Positions 1-5,107 of a DNA stretch of 5,107 nt are shown here, in pieces. A program made the position numbers and the translations under genes. Source of the stretch: Bacteroidota bacterium (GTDB lineage Bacteria; Bacteroidota; Bacteroidia; 2-12-FULL-35-15); assembly GCA_023251855.1 (NCBI GenBank), contig JAHEYA010000227.1, positions 1-5,107 of the forward strand, given 5' to 3'. The notes under the pieces were generated by a model. The model searched no databases. It was not told where the DNA came from and was given only the letters and a program-made list of their open reading frames with translations. Positions within the stretch are counted from its first letter, which is position 1. Every line of letters begins with the position of its first letter.

Positions 1-128
1 CCAATAAAGAAGAAGCAAAAAAGATCTATGAAAAATTATATGGAGCAAAAGTGATGACTTTGTTTAAATCCAGGTTTACATTGGAGAACAAAGAGCTTGC
101 CTATGATGAATTCTTTAAAAAAGACTAA
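1..128 (+). CDS. tig: Trigger factor, C-terminal end (5' truncated by window)
   Basis: Only the last 41 codons are present, read in the frame starting at base 3 and ending at TAA 126-128, directly followed by TAG. The peptide is charged and helical, and ends with the residues LENKELAYDEFF and a short lysine-rich tail. This resembles the last helices of the trigger factor C-terminal chaperone domain, where a V-E-K-E-x-x-x-x-E-F/L type ending is common. Trigger factor is a ribosome-associated peptidyl-prolyl isomerase and chaperone acting on nascent chains in the cytoplasm. The assignment rests on this weak C-terminal similarity plus the well-known gene order tig-clpP-clpX, seen here intact. 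The ribosome-binding and PPIase domains lie outside the window. A 212-base spacer with a palindromic repeat separates it from clpP, so the two may not be tightly co-transcribed. Confidence 0.65.
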   Translation, partial: NKEEAKKIYEKLYGAKVMTLFKSRFTLENKELAYDEFFKKD

Positions 129-143
129 TAGATAAATAACCAA

Positions 144-239
144 TGTCATTTCGACCCCTTCGGCAGGCTCAGGATAAACTCCGGGAGAAATCTTTCCATA
201 ATAAAAGATTCCTCACCCTTACAGGGATTCGGAATGACA
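144..239. repeat. Imperfect palindromic intergenic repeat (TGTCATTTCGA type)
   Basis: The ends are inverted: TGTCATTTCGA (144-154) against TCGGAATGACA (229-239), 10 of 11 pairs. A second inverted pair sits at the centre, GAGAAATCTTT (185-195) with AAAGATTCCTC (204-214), also 10 of 11, enclosing 8 bases. A small CCCT-TAC-AGGG hairpin (216-226) lies in the right arm. The whole would fold as a branched stem. Elements with TGTCATTTCGA ends and an AGAAATCTT core are, from memory, frequent between genes in Bacteroidota. No coding sequence and no flanking duplication was seen. It lies in the tig-clpP spacer. The remaining bases, 240-340, are AT-rich clpP leader with no convincing promoter. Confidence 0.75.
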
Positions 240-340
240 GGAGTGTTTGAAAGAACAATAGATACATAAATACTAATTCGATTTAAACTCTGTTAAATAA
301 AAATTTTAACTTTTAAACTTAAACTCTAAAACAAAAAATT

Positions 341-1015
341 ATGTTTGATAACAATGAATTCAGAAAATATGCCGTAAAACATCGCGGTATCAGTGGTACA
401 ACATTCGATTCTTACAGTAAACACAATTTGAATAATGTAACACCTTATATCATCGAAGAGCGTCAGTTGAACGTAACTCAAATGGACGTATTCTCCCGCC
501 TCATGATGGATCGCGTGATTTTTCTTGGGACCGGAATTGATGATCAGGTGGCTAATATCATTCAGGCTCAGCTGTTATTTTTACAATCAGTAGATGCTAA
601 AAAAGATATTCAGATCTATATGAATTCTCCGGGTGGCTCTGTTTATGCTGGTTTAGGTATCTATGATACCATGCAATACATTTCTCCTGATGTTGCAACC
701 ATTTGTACAGGCATGGCAGCTTCAATGGGTGCAGTTCTTATGTGCGCTGGTACAAAAGGTAAACGTGCTGCATTAAAACATTCTCGCGTAATGATCCACC
801 AACCAATGGGTGGTGCTGAAGGACAAGCTTCTGATATCGAAATAACAGCACGCGAAATTCAAAAATTGAAAAAAGAATTGTACGATATTATTGCTAAACA
901 CAGCGGACAAACCTATGATAAAGTGTGGGCTGATAGTGACCGTGATTGCTGGATGACAGCCGAAGAAGCAAAAGCGTATGGAATGGTGGATGAAGTGTTG
1001 GCGAAGTCCAAATAA
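341..1015 (+). CDS. clpP: ATP-dependent Clp protease proteolytic subunit ClpP
   Basis: This is the serine peptidase that forms the two-ring, 14-subunit proteolytic chamber fed by ClpX in the cytoplasm. The 224-residue product carries the full catalytic triad: Ser128 in GMAASMGA, His153 in MIHQP, and Asp202 in SDRDCW, with the 25- and 49-residue spacing usual for the family. The oxyanion-hole segment NSPGGSVYAG is at 95-104. The core starts near TPYIIEERQ (34-42) and is preceded by about 33 residues beginning MFDNNEFRKYAVKH. That extension resembles other Bacteroidota ClpPs, so the ATG at 341 is a good start. The leader is A-rich (acaaaaaatt) with no Shine-Dalgarno site, as usual in the phylum. 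It lies upstream of clpX with a 176-base repeat-bearing gap. Nothing is truncated or missing. Confidence 0.97.
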   Translation: MFDNNEFRKYAVKHRGISGTTFDSYSKHNLNNVTPYIIEERQLNVTQMDVFSRLMMDRVIFLGTGIDDQVANIIQAQLLFLQSVDAKKDIQIYMNSPGGSVYAGLGIYDTMQYISPDVATICTGMAASMGAVLMCAGTKGKRAALKHSRVMIHQPMGGAEGQASDIEITAREIQKLKKELYDIIAKHSGQTYDKVWADSDRDCWMTAEEAKAYGMVDEVLAKSK

Positions 1016-1184
1016 AGTTCTAAGTTCTAAGTTTATAAGTTAGTAAGTGTACATGGTACTTTTTTTTAAGCTAATTAACTTACCAACTTATAAACTTATA
1101 AACTTATAAACTTATAAACTTATAAACTTATAAACTTATAAACTTATAAACTTATAAACTTAGAACTTACCAACTTAGAACTTA
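1016..1184. repeat. Mirrored 8-bp tandem array between clpP and clpX
   Basis: Right part: one AACTTACC (1077-1084), nine perfect head-to-tail copies of AACTTATA (1085-1156), then variant copies AACTTAG, AACTTACC, AACTTAG and AACTTA to base 1184. Left part (about 1016-1048): five degenerate copies of the reverse complement (TAAGTTC, TAAGTTTA, TAAGTTAG and similar), beginning right after the clpP stop. The left arm can pair with 1078-1098 (20 of 21) or with the array's far end (about 1149-1169), so the mRNA could form alternative long hairpins. The centre (1049-1076) holds a small AAGTGTAC/GTACTT palindrome and eight Ts (1060-1067). The repeat ends 7 bases before the clpX start codon. It does not encode protein: TAA at 1183-1185 closes the clpX frame. 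Confidence 0.95.
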
Positions 1185-1191
1185 AAAAAAG

Positions 1192-2442
1192 GTGGCTAAA
1201 GAAGAAAAAGAAATAAAATGTTCTTTTTGTGGACGCAAAAAGCAGGATACCGAAGTGCTGATAGCAGGCATTACCGGGCATATTTGCAATCATTGTGTTA
1301 CACAGGCTCAAACTATTGTTCGTGATGAACTAACTCAAAAAGCTGGTGCATCTCCATTTACCAATCTTACTTTACTCAAGCCGGTTGAAATAAAAAAACA
1401 TTTAGATGAATATGTAATTGGACAAGATGAAGCCAAAAAAGTGTTGTCCGTAGCTGTTTACAACCATTACAAACGATTGATCAAAAACCAATCTAAAACT
1501 TCTAATAAGGATGATGTGGAGATTGATAAATCAAATGTGATTATGGTTGGTGAAACAGGTACAGGTAAAACCCTGTTGGCACGTACCATTGCAAAAGTAT
1601 TAAATGTTCCTTTTTGTATCGCTGATGCAACCGTTCTTACTGAAGCAGGTTATGTAGGCGAGGATGTTGAAAGTATTTTGTCACGTTTACTTCAGGCTGC
1701 CGATTTTGATGTAACAGCAGCTGAAAGAGGCATTGTATTTATTGATGAGATAGATAAAATTGCACGTAAAAGCGACAATCCTTCTATTACCCGCGATGTT
1801 TCAGGTGAAGGTGTTCAGCAAGGTTTGTTAAAATTGCTGGAAGGTTCAACTGTGGGTGTTCCTCCACAAGGAGGACGTAAACATCCTGAACAAAAGATGA
1901 TCCAGGTAAATACAAAAAATATATTATTTATTTGTGGTGGTGCTTTTGATGGTATCAACCGAAACATTGGTAATCGCCTTCAAACACAGGCTATCGGTTA
2001 TAATGTAAGTAAAGATGTGGCAGCTATTGATACTGAAAATTTATTACAATATGTTTCACCACAGGATCTGAAAAGTTTTGGCTTGATACCGGAATTGATA
2101 GGCCGTTTGCCTGTATTAACCTACCTGAACCCGCTTGATGCGGATACCTTACGAAGAATATTAAGTGAACCTAAAAATGCTTTGATAAAACAATATTTTT
2201 ACCTGTTTGAAATGGATGGTGTAAAAATAACTTTTGAAAAAGGAGTGCTTGATTTTATTGTTGAAAAAGCAATGGAATTTAAATTAGGTGCACGTGGTTT
2301 GCGTTCTATTTGCGAAGCCATCATGATTGATATTATGTTTGATACCCCTTCTGATGCAAGTGTTAAAGAAATAAATCTGACACTGCGTTATGCTAAAGAT
2401 AAACTCAAAAAATCTATACTGAATAAGTTGAAAGTAGCGTAG
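1192..2442 (+). CDS. clpX: ATP-dependent Clp protease ATP-binding subunit ClpX
   Basis: This AAA+ unfoldase hexamer recognises tagged substrates and threads them into ClpP. Its 416 residues match the usual length. The N-terminal zinc domain has Cys10, Cys13, Cys32 and Cys35. Further motifs are Walker A GETGTGKT (120-127), pore-1 loop GYVG (153-156), Walker B IVFIDEID (181-188), the RKH loop (229-231), an arginine finger at Arg305 in LIGRLPV, and sensor 2 GARGLR (366-371). The ClpP-docking tripeptide reads IGY (268-270) where E. coli has IGF, which is conservative. The start is GTG. An in-frame TAA at 1183-1185 allows no other upstream start codon, and MAKEEKEIKCSFC is the expected N-terminus. 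The purine-rich AAGGTGG (1189-1195) overlaps the start codon, so it is too close to act as a normal ribosome-binding site. It is probably expressed with clpP through the repeat-bearing spacer. Confidence 0.97.
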   Translation: MAKEEKEIKCSFCGRKKQDTEVLIAGITGHICNHCVTQAQTIVRDELTQKAGASPFTNLTLLKPVEIKKHLDEYVIGQDEAKKVLSVAVYNHYKRLIKNQSKTSNKDDVEIDKSNVIMVGETGTGKTLLARTIAKVLNVPFCIADATVLTEAGYVGEDVESILSRLLQAADFDVTAAERGIVFIDEIDKIARKSDNPSITRDVSGEGVQQGLLKLLEGSTVGVPPQGGRKHPEQKMIQVNTKNILFICGGAFDGINRNIGNRLQTQAIGYNVSKDVAAIDTENLLQYVSPQDLKSFGLIPELIGRLPVLTYLNPLDADTLRRILSEPKNALIKQYFYLFEMDGVKITFEKGVLDFIVEKAMEFKLGARGLRSICEAIMIDIMFDTPSDASVKEINLTLRYAKDKLKKSILNKLKVA

Positions 2443-2462
2443 GATGTACTTGTCGGGGATTT

Positions 2463-2882
2463 TTATTTTATTAAATTCCCATCCCTATCTATATAGCCTA
2501 CTTTTCCAAGGGATTTGACCTCGGCTTTTCCATTGATAAAATCTGATATTACATCAAACATCGGTCGTACAATTTCGTGACCCGAACTATTTATTAAACC
2601 CCATCCTCCACCCTCTCTGCCCTGTACTCCCATTCTAACTCTGGCAATACCATCCGAAAAATTTTCAACCTGATCATATTTAGGAGATACTATTTCAACA
2701 CCATCTTTATTAATAAATCCATACTTGTGATTGGATCGCACTTTTGCTAGTCCATCATAAAACGGACCCTGGTAGTCATATTTGGGCACTACCTTTTTCT
2801 TTTTCCAAAATTGTGCATAGCTGCTATTAAAAGCAAAAATGAACAGAATTAAAAAACTAATCCATTTAAAATTATTTTTCAT
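2463..2882 (-). CDS. Short secreted WG-repeat protein
   Basis: This 139-residue protein has a signal peptide: Lys and Asn residues, a hydrophobic core at about 7-18, and likely signal peptidase I cleavage after SSYA (Ala23), leaving Gln24. There is no lipobox cysteine. After a basic stretch FWKKKKVVPKYD come three WG-type repeats at about 39-70, 71-110 and 111-139. Each has the pattern F-x-(D/N)-G-x-A-x-V followed by (Y/W)-G-(F/L/Y)-I-(N/D)-x-x-G and, in the first two, an I-V-x-P-x-(Y/F)-D ending. The second repeat carries a glycine/arginine insert (near 86-93). WG repeats (the KWG/WG beta-repeat family) are common in Bacteroidota envelope proteins, but no precise role is known. It converges on clpX with 20 bases between the stop codons. 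Function cannot be assigned from sequence. Confidence 0.85.
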   Translation of the reverse strand: MKNNFKWISFLILFIFAFNSSYAQFWKKKKVVPKYDYQGPFYDGLAKVRSNHKYGFINKDGVEIVSPKYDQVENFSDGIARVRMGVQGREGGGWGLINSSGHEIVRPMFDVISDFINGKAEVKSLGKVGYIDRDGNLIK

Positions 2883-2897
2883 GTTTATCGACTTTTT

Positions 2898-2946
2898 TGT
2901 TTATAAAAAAATTGGTTACATAACGGATACTGTTTATAAAAAAATT
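2898..2946. repeat. 16-bp direct repeat upstream of the WG-repeat gene
   Basis: TGTTTATAAAAAAATT occurs perfectly at 2898-2913 and 2931-2946, with starts 33 bases apart, about three helical turns. Both copies lie in the leader of the minus-strand WG-repeat gene, the nearer copy 15 bases from its ATG. The spacing would suit a paired protein-binding site, but a small duplication in an AT-rich region explains it equally well. Confidence 0.7.
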
Positions 2947-3012
2947 TACCACATAGAATCAAAGAATTGTAACGGTATCAAGCAATTTTAAAAATCTATG
3001 TTTCTATGTGGT
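2938..3012 (-). terminator. Possible intrinsic terminator of the SDR gene
   Basis: Read on the minus strand, the 11-bp outer stem (3012-3002 with 2958-2948) is followed after AAA by seven Ts (2944-2938), 35 bases past the SDR stop. Stem plus T tract is the terminator pattern. However, the 43-base interior is long, pairs only partly, and the stem is AT-rich, so efficiency is uncertain. Confidence 0.4.
2948..3012. repeat. Inverted repeat with ACCACATAGAA ends
   Basis: The ends are a perfect 11-bp inverted pair, ACCACATAGAA (2948-2958) and TTCTATGTGGT (3002-3012). An inner AATTG/CAATT pair (2965-2969 with 2983-2987) extends the fold imperfectly. From memory, palindromes with AACCACATAGAA-type ends recur between genes in Bacteroidota. 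It sits in the 164-base spacer between the SDR gene and the WG-repeat gene. Confidence 0.8.
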
Positions 3013-3046
3013 TCATTAAAACGTCATAATACCCACAAATTTCCGG

Positions 3047-3757
3047 TTAAGGTGTACTTAATGCAACCGGAATAATTTTACCATTCATATAGTTATGTGC
3101 TGTCAATGCAAAATCTGCTATAAAAGCTGCCATTTTATCTGCAGTAAGCGGTCCTTTATATCCCGGAAATGCCTCGTTCAGCATTTCTGTTTGAACTGCT
3201 CCCAGCGCCAAACAATTAATAGCTATATTTTTTTCTTTAAATTCTTCAGCCAAACATTCTGTCAAACAAGCCAATGCTGCTTTACTTGAGCTGTAAGCAG
3301 ACATACCTGCAAACTTAGTACTGCCCTGAAATCCGCCCATACTGCTAATATTAACAATATGTGATTTTTGCTTTGTATCCATTATTGGCAACAAATCCTG
3401 GATCAAACTTATCACTGAAAACACATTTACATTATAAACATGCTCAAGATCATCTTTTGTAATTTGTTTGAAGGGTTTGTTTACAATTGCTCCGGCATTA
3501 TTTATTAAAATATTCACCGTTTTAATTTGACTAACCAATTGGGGAATTATTTTCTCCATTGAGTTTTTATAACTCAAATTACAAACTATAGGAATAATAT
3601 TAGCCAAGCCATTGTTTCTTAAACATTCATCTTTAAGCTTTTTTAATTTCTCAGCATTGCGTGAAATGGCTATTACAGTATGTTTTGAATCGGCACTCAG
3701 TAATTTAACCAGCTCATATCCGATTCCACGACTGGTTCCGGTTACAATTATATTCAT
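3047..3757 (-). CDS. Classical SDR-family NAD(P)-dependent oxidoreductase
   Basis: This is a cytoplasmic 236-residue Rossmann-fold dehydrogenase/reductase. The cofactor motif TGTSRGIG is at 6-13. Arg10 and the ISRN segment after the second strand (31-34) suggest NADPH over NADH. Other motifs are NNAG (86-89), the structural/catalytic Asn111 in NVN, the catalytic Ser139 in NISSMGG, and Tyr155-x-x-x-Lys159 in AYSSSK. The Ser-to-Tyr distance is 16 rather than the common 13, because of a three-residue longer loop (GSTKFAGMSAY). That loop form occurs in some SDRs and does not remove a key residue. The start gives MNIIVTGTSRGIG, placing the first strand right at the N-terminus as expected. Substrate cannot be told: the many SDRs include 3-oxoacyl-ACP reductases and sugar or sterol dehydrogenases. 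It is divergent from the barrel gene at 3933. Confidence 0.93.
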   Translation of the reverse strand: MNIIVTGTSRGIGYELVKLLSADSKHTVIAISRNAEKLKKLKDECLRNNGLANIIPIVCNLSYKNSMEKIIPQLVSQIKTVNILINNAGAIVNKPFKQITKDDLEHVYNVNVFSVISLIQDLLPIMDTKQKSHIVNISSMGGFQGSTKFAGMSAYSSSKAALACLTECLAEEFKEKNIAINCLALGAVQTEMLNEAFPGYKGPLTADKMAAFIADFALTAHNYMNGKIIPVALSTP

Positions 3758-3775
3758 AGTAGTGCTATGTTAAAG

Positions 3776-3859
3776 GTAAGATGTTAAATGGAAAATGTGG
3801 GTTTTGGCTTTGCGATTAGCTTTTAACCATCTTACATCTGCCATTTTACATTTTACATA
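3776..3859. repeat. Degenerate inverted repeat of ATGTAAAATG-like units
   Basis: GTAAGATG (3776-3783) pairs perfectly with CATCTTAC (3828-3835). Around it, the left side carries ATGTTAAATGGAAAATG (3781-3797), and the right side carries the opposite-strand relatives CATCTG and CATTTTACATTTTACAT (3842-3858). The region therefore behaves as short related units facing each other. It fills much of the 175-base divergent spacer between the SDR and barrel genes and lies within 20 bases of the SDR start codon, so it is in the transcribed or promoter region of that gene. Confidence 0.65.
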
Positions 3860-3880
3860 TCAGTAGTTCTATTTTAATAC

Positions 3881-3911
3881 TTTCAAAGAAACACATTTTT
3901 TACTAATTTTA
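3881..3911 (+). promoter_or_regulatory. Candidate Bacteroidota-type promoter for the barrel gene
   Basis: TTTC (3881-3884), then 19 bases, then TAATTTTA (3904-3911). This fits the known Bacteroidota primary sigma pattern TTTG, about 19-21 bases, TAnnTTTG with one mismatch in each box. It would start transcription roughly 15 bases before the TTG start codon, giving a short A-rich leader. In AT-rich DNA a chance match is quite possible. Confidence 0.4.
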
Positions 3912-3932
3912 CACAAAACAACAACTAATAAA

Positions 3933-4472
3933 TTGCAATTAAAAATCACATCTTTCTTCTTACTGATCTGTTTCTATGCCAGTGCCCAGAATGACGATAT
4001 GGTGCGAAAAAGCAGACCTGAACCCAGTTTCTGGGATAAAGTATATCTTGGTGGAAACCTTGGATTACAGTTTGGAACAGTTACATTTATTGAAGTTTCA
4101 CCATTGCTAGGATACCATATTACAGAAAAAATTTCGGCCGGTGTAGGTGTTACTTACCAATATTACCAAATCAAAGACCGCACTACCGATTTCCAAACAA
4201 ATGTATATGGAGGTAAAGTATTTGGCAGATACATGTTCAATGATTATTTATTTGGACATGTTGAATACGAATTTTTAAACCTGGAAGCATTTGATTTTTA
4301 TCCCCAAAGAAGAAGAGTGGATGTTGAAAGTTTACTTGCAGGTGGTGGTTATATGCAGCGTGTGGGAATGAATTCAGGTATTTTTGCTATGATATTATAT
4401 AACTTTACAGAAACAAATTATACTCCGTATCCTAATCCAATTATCAGAATGGGTATAAATATAGGTTTGTGA
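3933..4472 (+). CDS. Small outer-membrane beta-barrel protein
   Basis: This 179-residue protein is read from TTG. No ATG or GTG occurs between this codon and the upstream in-frame TAG (3864-3866). Starting here gives a compact signal peptide (K4, hydrophobic core 8-15, cleavage after YASA, Ala18, before Gln19). The core cysteine at 13 does not sit in a proper lipobox. The mature part alternates polar and hydrophobic residues in about eight amphipathic strands (near 36-46, 50-60, 67-79, 90-101, 105-118, 128-142, 146-157, 168-179), rich in Gly and aromatic residues, with charged turns and an RRR loop at 126-128. This fits an eight-stranded barrel of the OmpA-like/OMP_b-brl type. It ends in Leu rather than the common aromatic residue. 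It is probably a structural or adhesion barrel, with no substrate evident. The leader is A-rich, without Shine-Dalgarno. Confidence 0.8.
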   Translation: MQLKITSFFLLICFYASAQNDDMVRKSRPEPSFWDKVYLGGNLGLQFGTVTFIEVSPLLGYHITEKISAGVGVTYQYYQIKDRTTDFQTNVYGGKVFGRYMFNDYLFGHVEYEFLNLEAFDFYPQRRRVDVESLLAGGGYMQRVGMNSGIFAMILYNFTETNYTPYPNPIIRMGINIGL

Positions 4473-4508
4473 TTCTCTCTTTTCAATTTAGTTCTTGAAA
4501 TAAAAAAG

Positions 4509-4667
4509 GTTGGGCGAAGCGTCCCGCTTCGTCTGGTTTAACCGGCATCTTGCCGAGATATTATAGTGTTTCAAAAAAATATTTTTACAAATTACACCAA
4601 CTAATCAAAACAACTATTTATGCCAGAGGCTTTGTTAAATTTAACGTAGCGGGACGCTACGCTCAAC
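4509..4667. repeat. Inverted pair of twin-hairpin elements (BIME-like)
   Basis: Two related elements face each other. The left one (4509-4555) has a 7-bp hairpin CGAAGCG-TCC-CGCTTCG (4515-4531) and a 5-bp hairpin CGGCA-TCT-TGCCG (4543-4555). The right one, on the opposite strand (4667-4622), has CGTAGCG-TCC-CGCTACG and GCC-TCT-GGC. Over the first 34 columns the two agree at 27, including all of both loops and TTTAAC. Differences within the stems are paired (A:T to T:A in the first, A:T to C:G in the second), so folding is kept. About 65 bases of AT-rich DNA lie between. It sits where the two barrel genes converge. The organisation resembles REP/BIME elements, but no transposase is visible. 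Confidence 0.85.
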
Positions 4668-4679
4668 TTTGTGGTAAAA

Positions 4680-5107
4680 TCAAAACATATAGTTCAAACC
4701 AATATTACAACCAATAGAATATGGCATTTCAGAAACACCATAAAAAAGAGGATAGCCACCAAATTGGTTTTTTTTTGGCATGGCAGTATACCCATTTCCA
4801 TAAAATTTAAACACTGGCTCTACCGCAATACTTAGCTTATTATTTAGCTTATAAGTAACATTGAGCCCAACAGTATATCCAATATAAAGCAAACTAAATT
4901 TGTCAACTGCAAATTTACTATAACTACTTTCAAGTTCTGGATAGTAGTTGTTACCAGGTATCCACCTTCTTGAAGCATAATAGTGCTCTTTTATATTACT
5001 GCATATTGTAAATCCGGCAAACACTTTATAACTTAGTTTTTTAAAATGTAAGGGTTGAAGAGTTAGTTCACCAGCTAAAGGAATTTCCAAGAAAAAGAAA
5101 TCCGATT
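4680..5107 (-). CDS. Outer-membrane beta-barrel protein, C-terminal part (5' end outside window)
   Basis: The reading frame is open to the right edge: upstream of the TTG at 5088-5090 it continues as S-D-F-F-F, so that codon is an internal Leu rather than the start. The visible 141 residues begin SDFFFLEIPLAGELTLQP. The phrase F-L-E-I-P-L followed by a strand is typical of the porin-like OMP_b-brl_2/PorT-like barrels of Bacteroidota. Further strands include KLSYKVFAGFTICSN, FSLLYIGYTVGLNVTYKL, KLSIAVEPVFKFYG and the last strand SIGCNIGLNYMF. The protein ends in Phe, the usual terminal aromatic signal for BAM-mediated assembly. Charged, Tyr-rich loops sit between them. The N-terminal signal peptide and first strands are not in view. 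It converges on the barrel gene ending at 4472. The two are not evidently copies of each other. Function is unknown. Confidence 0.8.
   Translation of the reverse strand, partial: SDFFFLEIPLAGELTLQPLHFKKLSYKVFAGFTICSNIKEHYYASRRWIPGNNYYPELESSYSKFAVDKFSLLYIGYTVGLNVTYKLNNKLSIAVEPVFKFYGNGYTAMPKKNQFGGYPLFYGVSEMPYSIGCNIGLNYMF

Noticed and set aside
246..280. Possible clpP promoter: TTTG at 246-249 with TACTAATTCG downstream
   Set aside because: No spacing of 19-21 bases gives an acceptable TAnnTTTG box. The match is too weak in AT-rich DNA.
303..331. AACTT-like units just upstream of clpP (aacttttaaacttaaactct), resembling the clpP-clpX array
   Set aside because: The units are irregular and short, and such words are expected in AT-rich leaders. 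Kinship with the perfect array cannot be shown.
2455..2480. Hairpin at the convergent clpX/WG-repeat ends: GGGGATTT (2455-2462) with AAATTCCC (2473-2480), one G-T pair
   Set aside because: It could form 8 pairs, but no T tract follows on either strand and it overlaps the WG-repeat coding end. It is not called a terminator, though it might slow convergent transcription.
3095..3289. 64-codon open frame on the + strand, cysteine-rich product
   Set aside because: It lies wholly antisense inside the well-supported SDR gene. The many Cys and Phe codons follow from the complementary strand, and no leader or homology supports it.
4509..4667. Insertion sequence or MITE with target-site duplication
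   Set aside because: No transposase frame and no flanking direct duplication was found. The sequence supports an inverted hairpin pair but not a complete transposon.
5088..5090. TTG as start codon of the minus-strand barrel gene
   Set aside because: The frame continues upstream to the window edge, and the preceding residues S-D-F-F-F complete a typical F-L-E-I-P-L strand motif. No signal peptide follows the TTG.

Overview
This AT-rich window looks chromosomal and comes from a member of the Bacteroidota, probably the Sphingobacteriales/Chitinophagales side. The evidence is the phylum-typical ClpP N-terminus, A-rich leaders in place of Shine-Dalgarno sites, a possible TTTG/TAnnTTTG-type promoter, signal peptides ending in A-Q, WG-repeat and small outer-membrane beta-barrel proteins, and intergenic palindromic repeats. 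The genus cannot be fixed from the sequence alone.

Left part (1-2442, + strand): the canonical protein quality-control cluster. It holds the end of trigger factor (tig), then clpP (serine protease) and clpX (AAA+ unfoldase). Trigger factor binds nascent chains. ClpX recognises, unfolds and threads substrates into the ClpP chamber. A palindromic repeat separates tig from clpP, and a mirrored 8-bp repeat array separates clpP from clpX.

Middle part (2463-3757, - strand): a short secreted WG-repeat protein converging on clpX and, upstream of it, a classical short-chain dehydrogenase/reductase (SDR). A hairpin followed by a T tract lies between them and may end the SDR transcript.

Right part (3933-5107): a small outer-membrane beta-barrel protein read from a TTG codon (+), converging on a second barrel protein (-) that runs off the right edge. 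A pair of inverted twin-hairpin elements fills the gap between them.

There is no gene-sized unexplained ORF, RNA gene, CRISPR array or transposase. The genes are ordinary. The interest is in the spacers: five of the six (the exception is the 20-nt clpX/WG gap) each carry a different repeat or palindrome. The two strongest are the AACTTATA array between clpP and clpX and the inverted hairpin pair with compensatory base changes at 4509-4667. No spacer exceeds about 215 bases.
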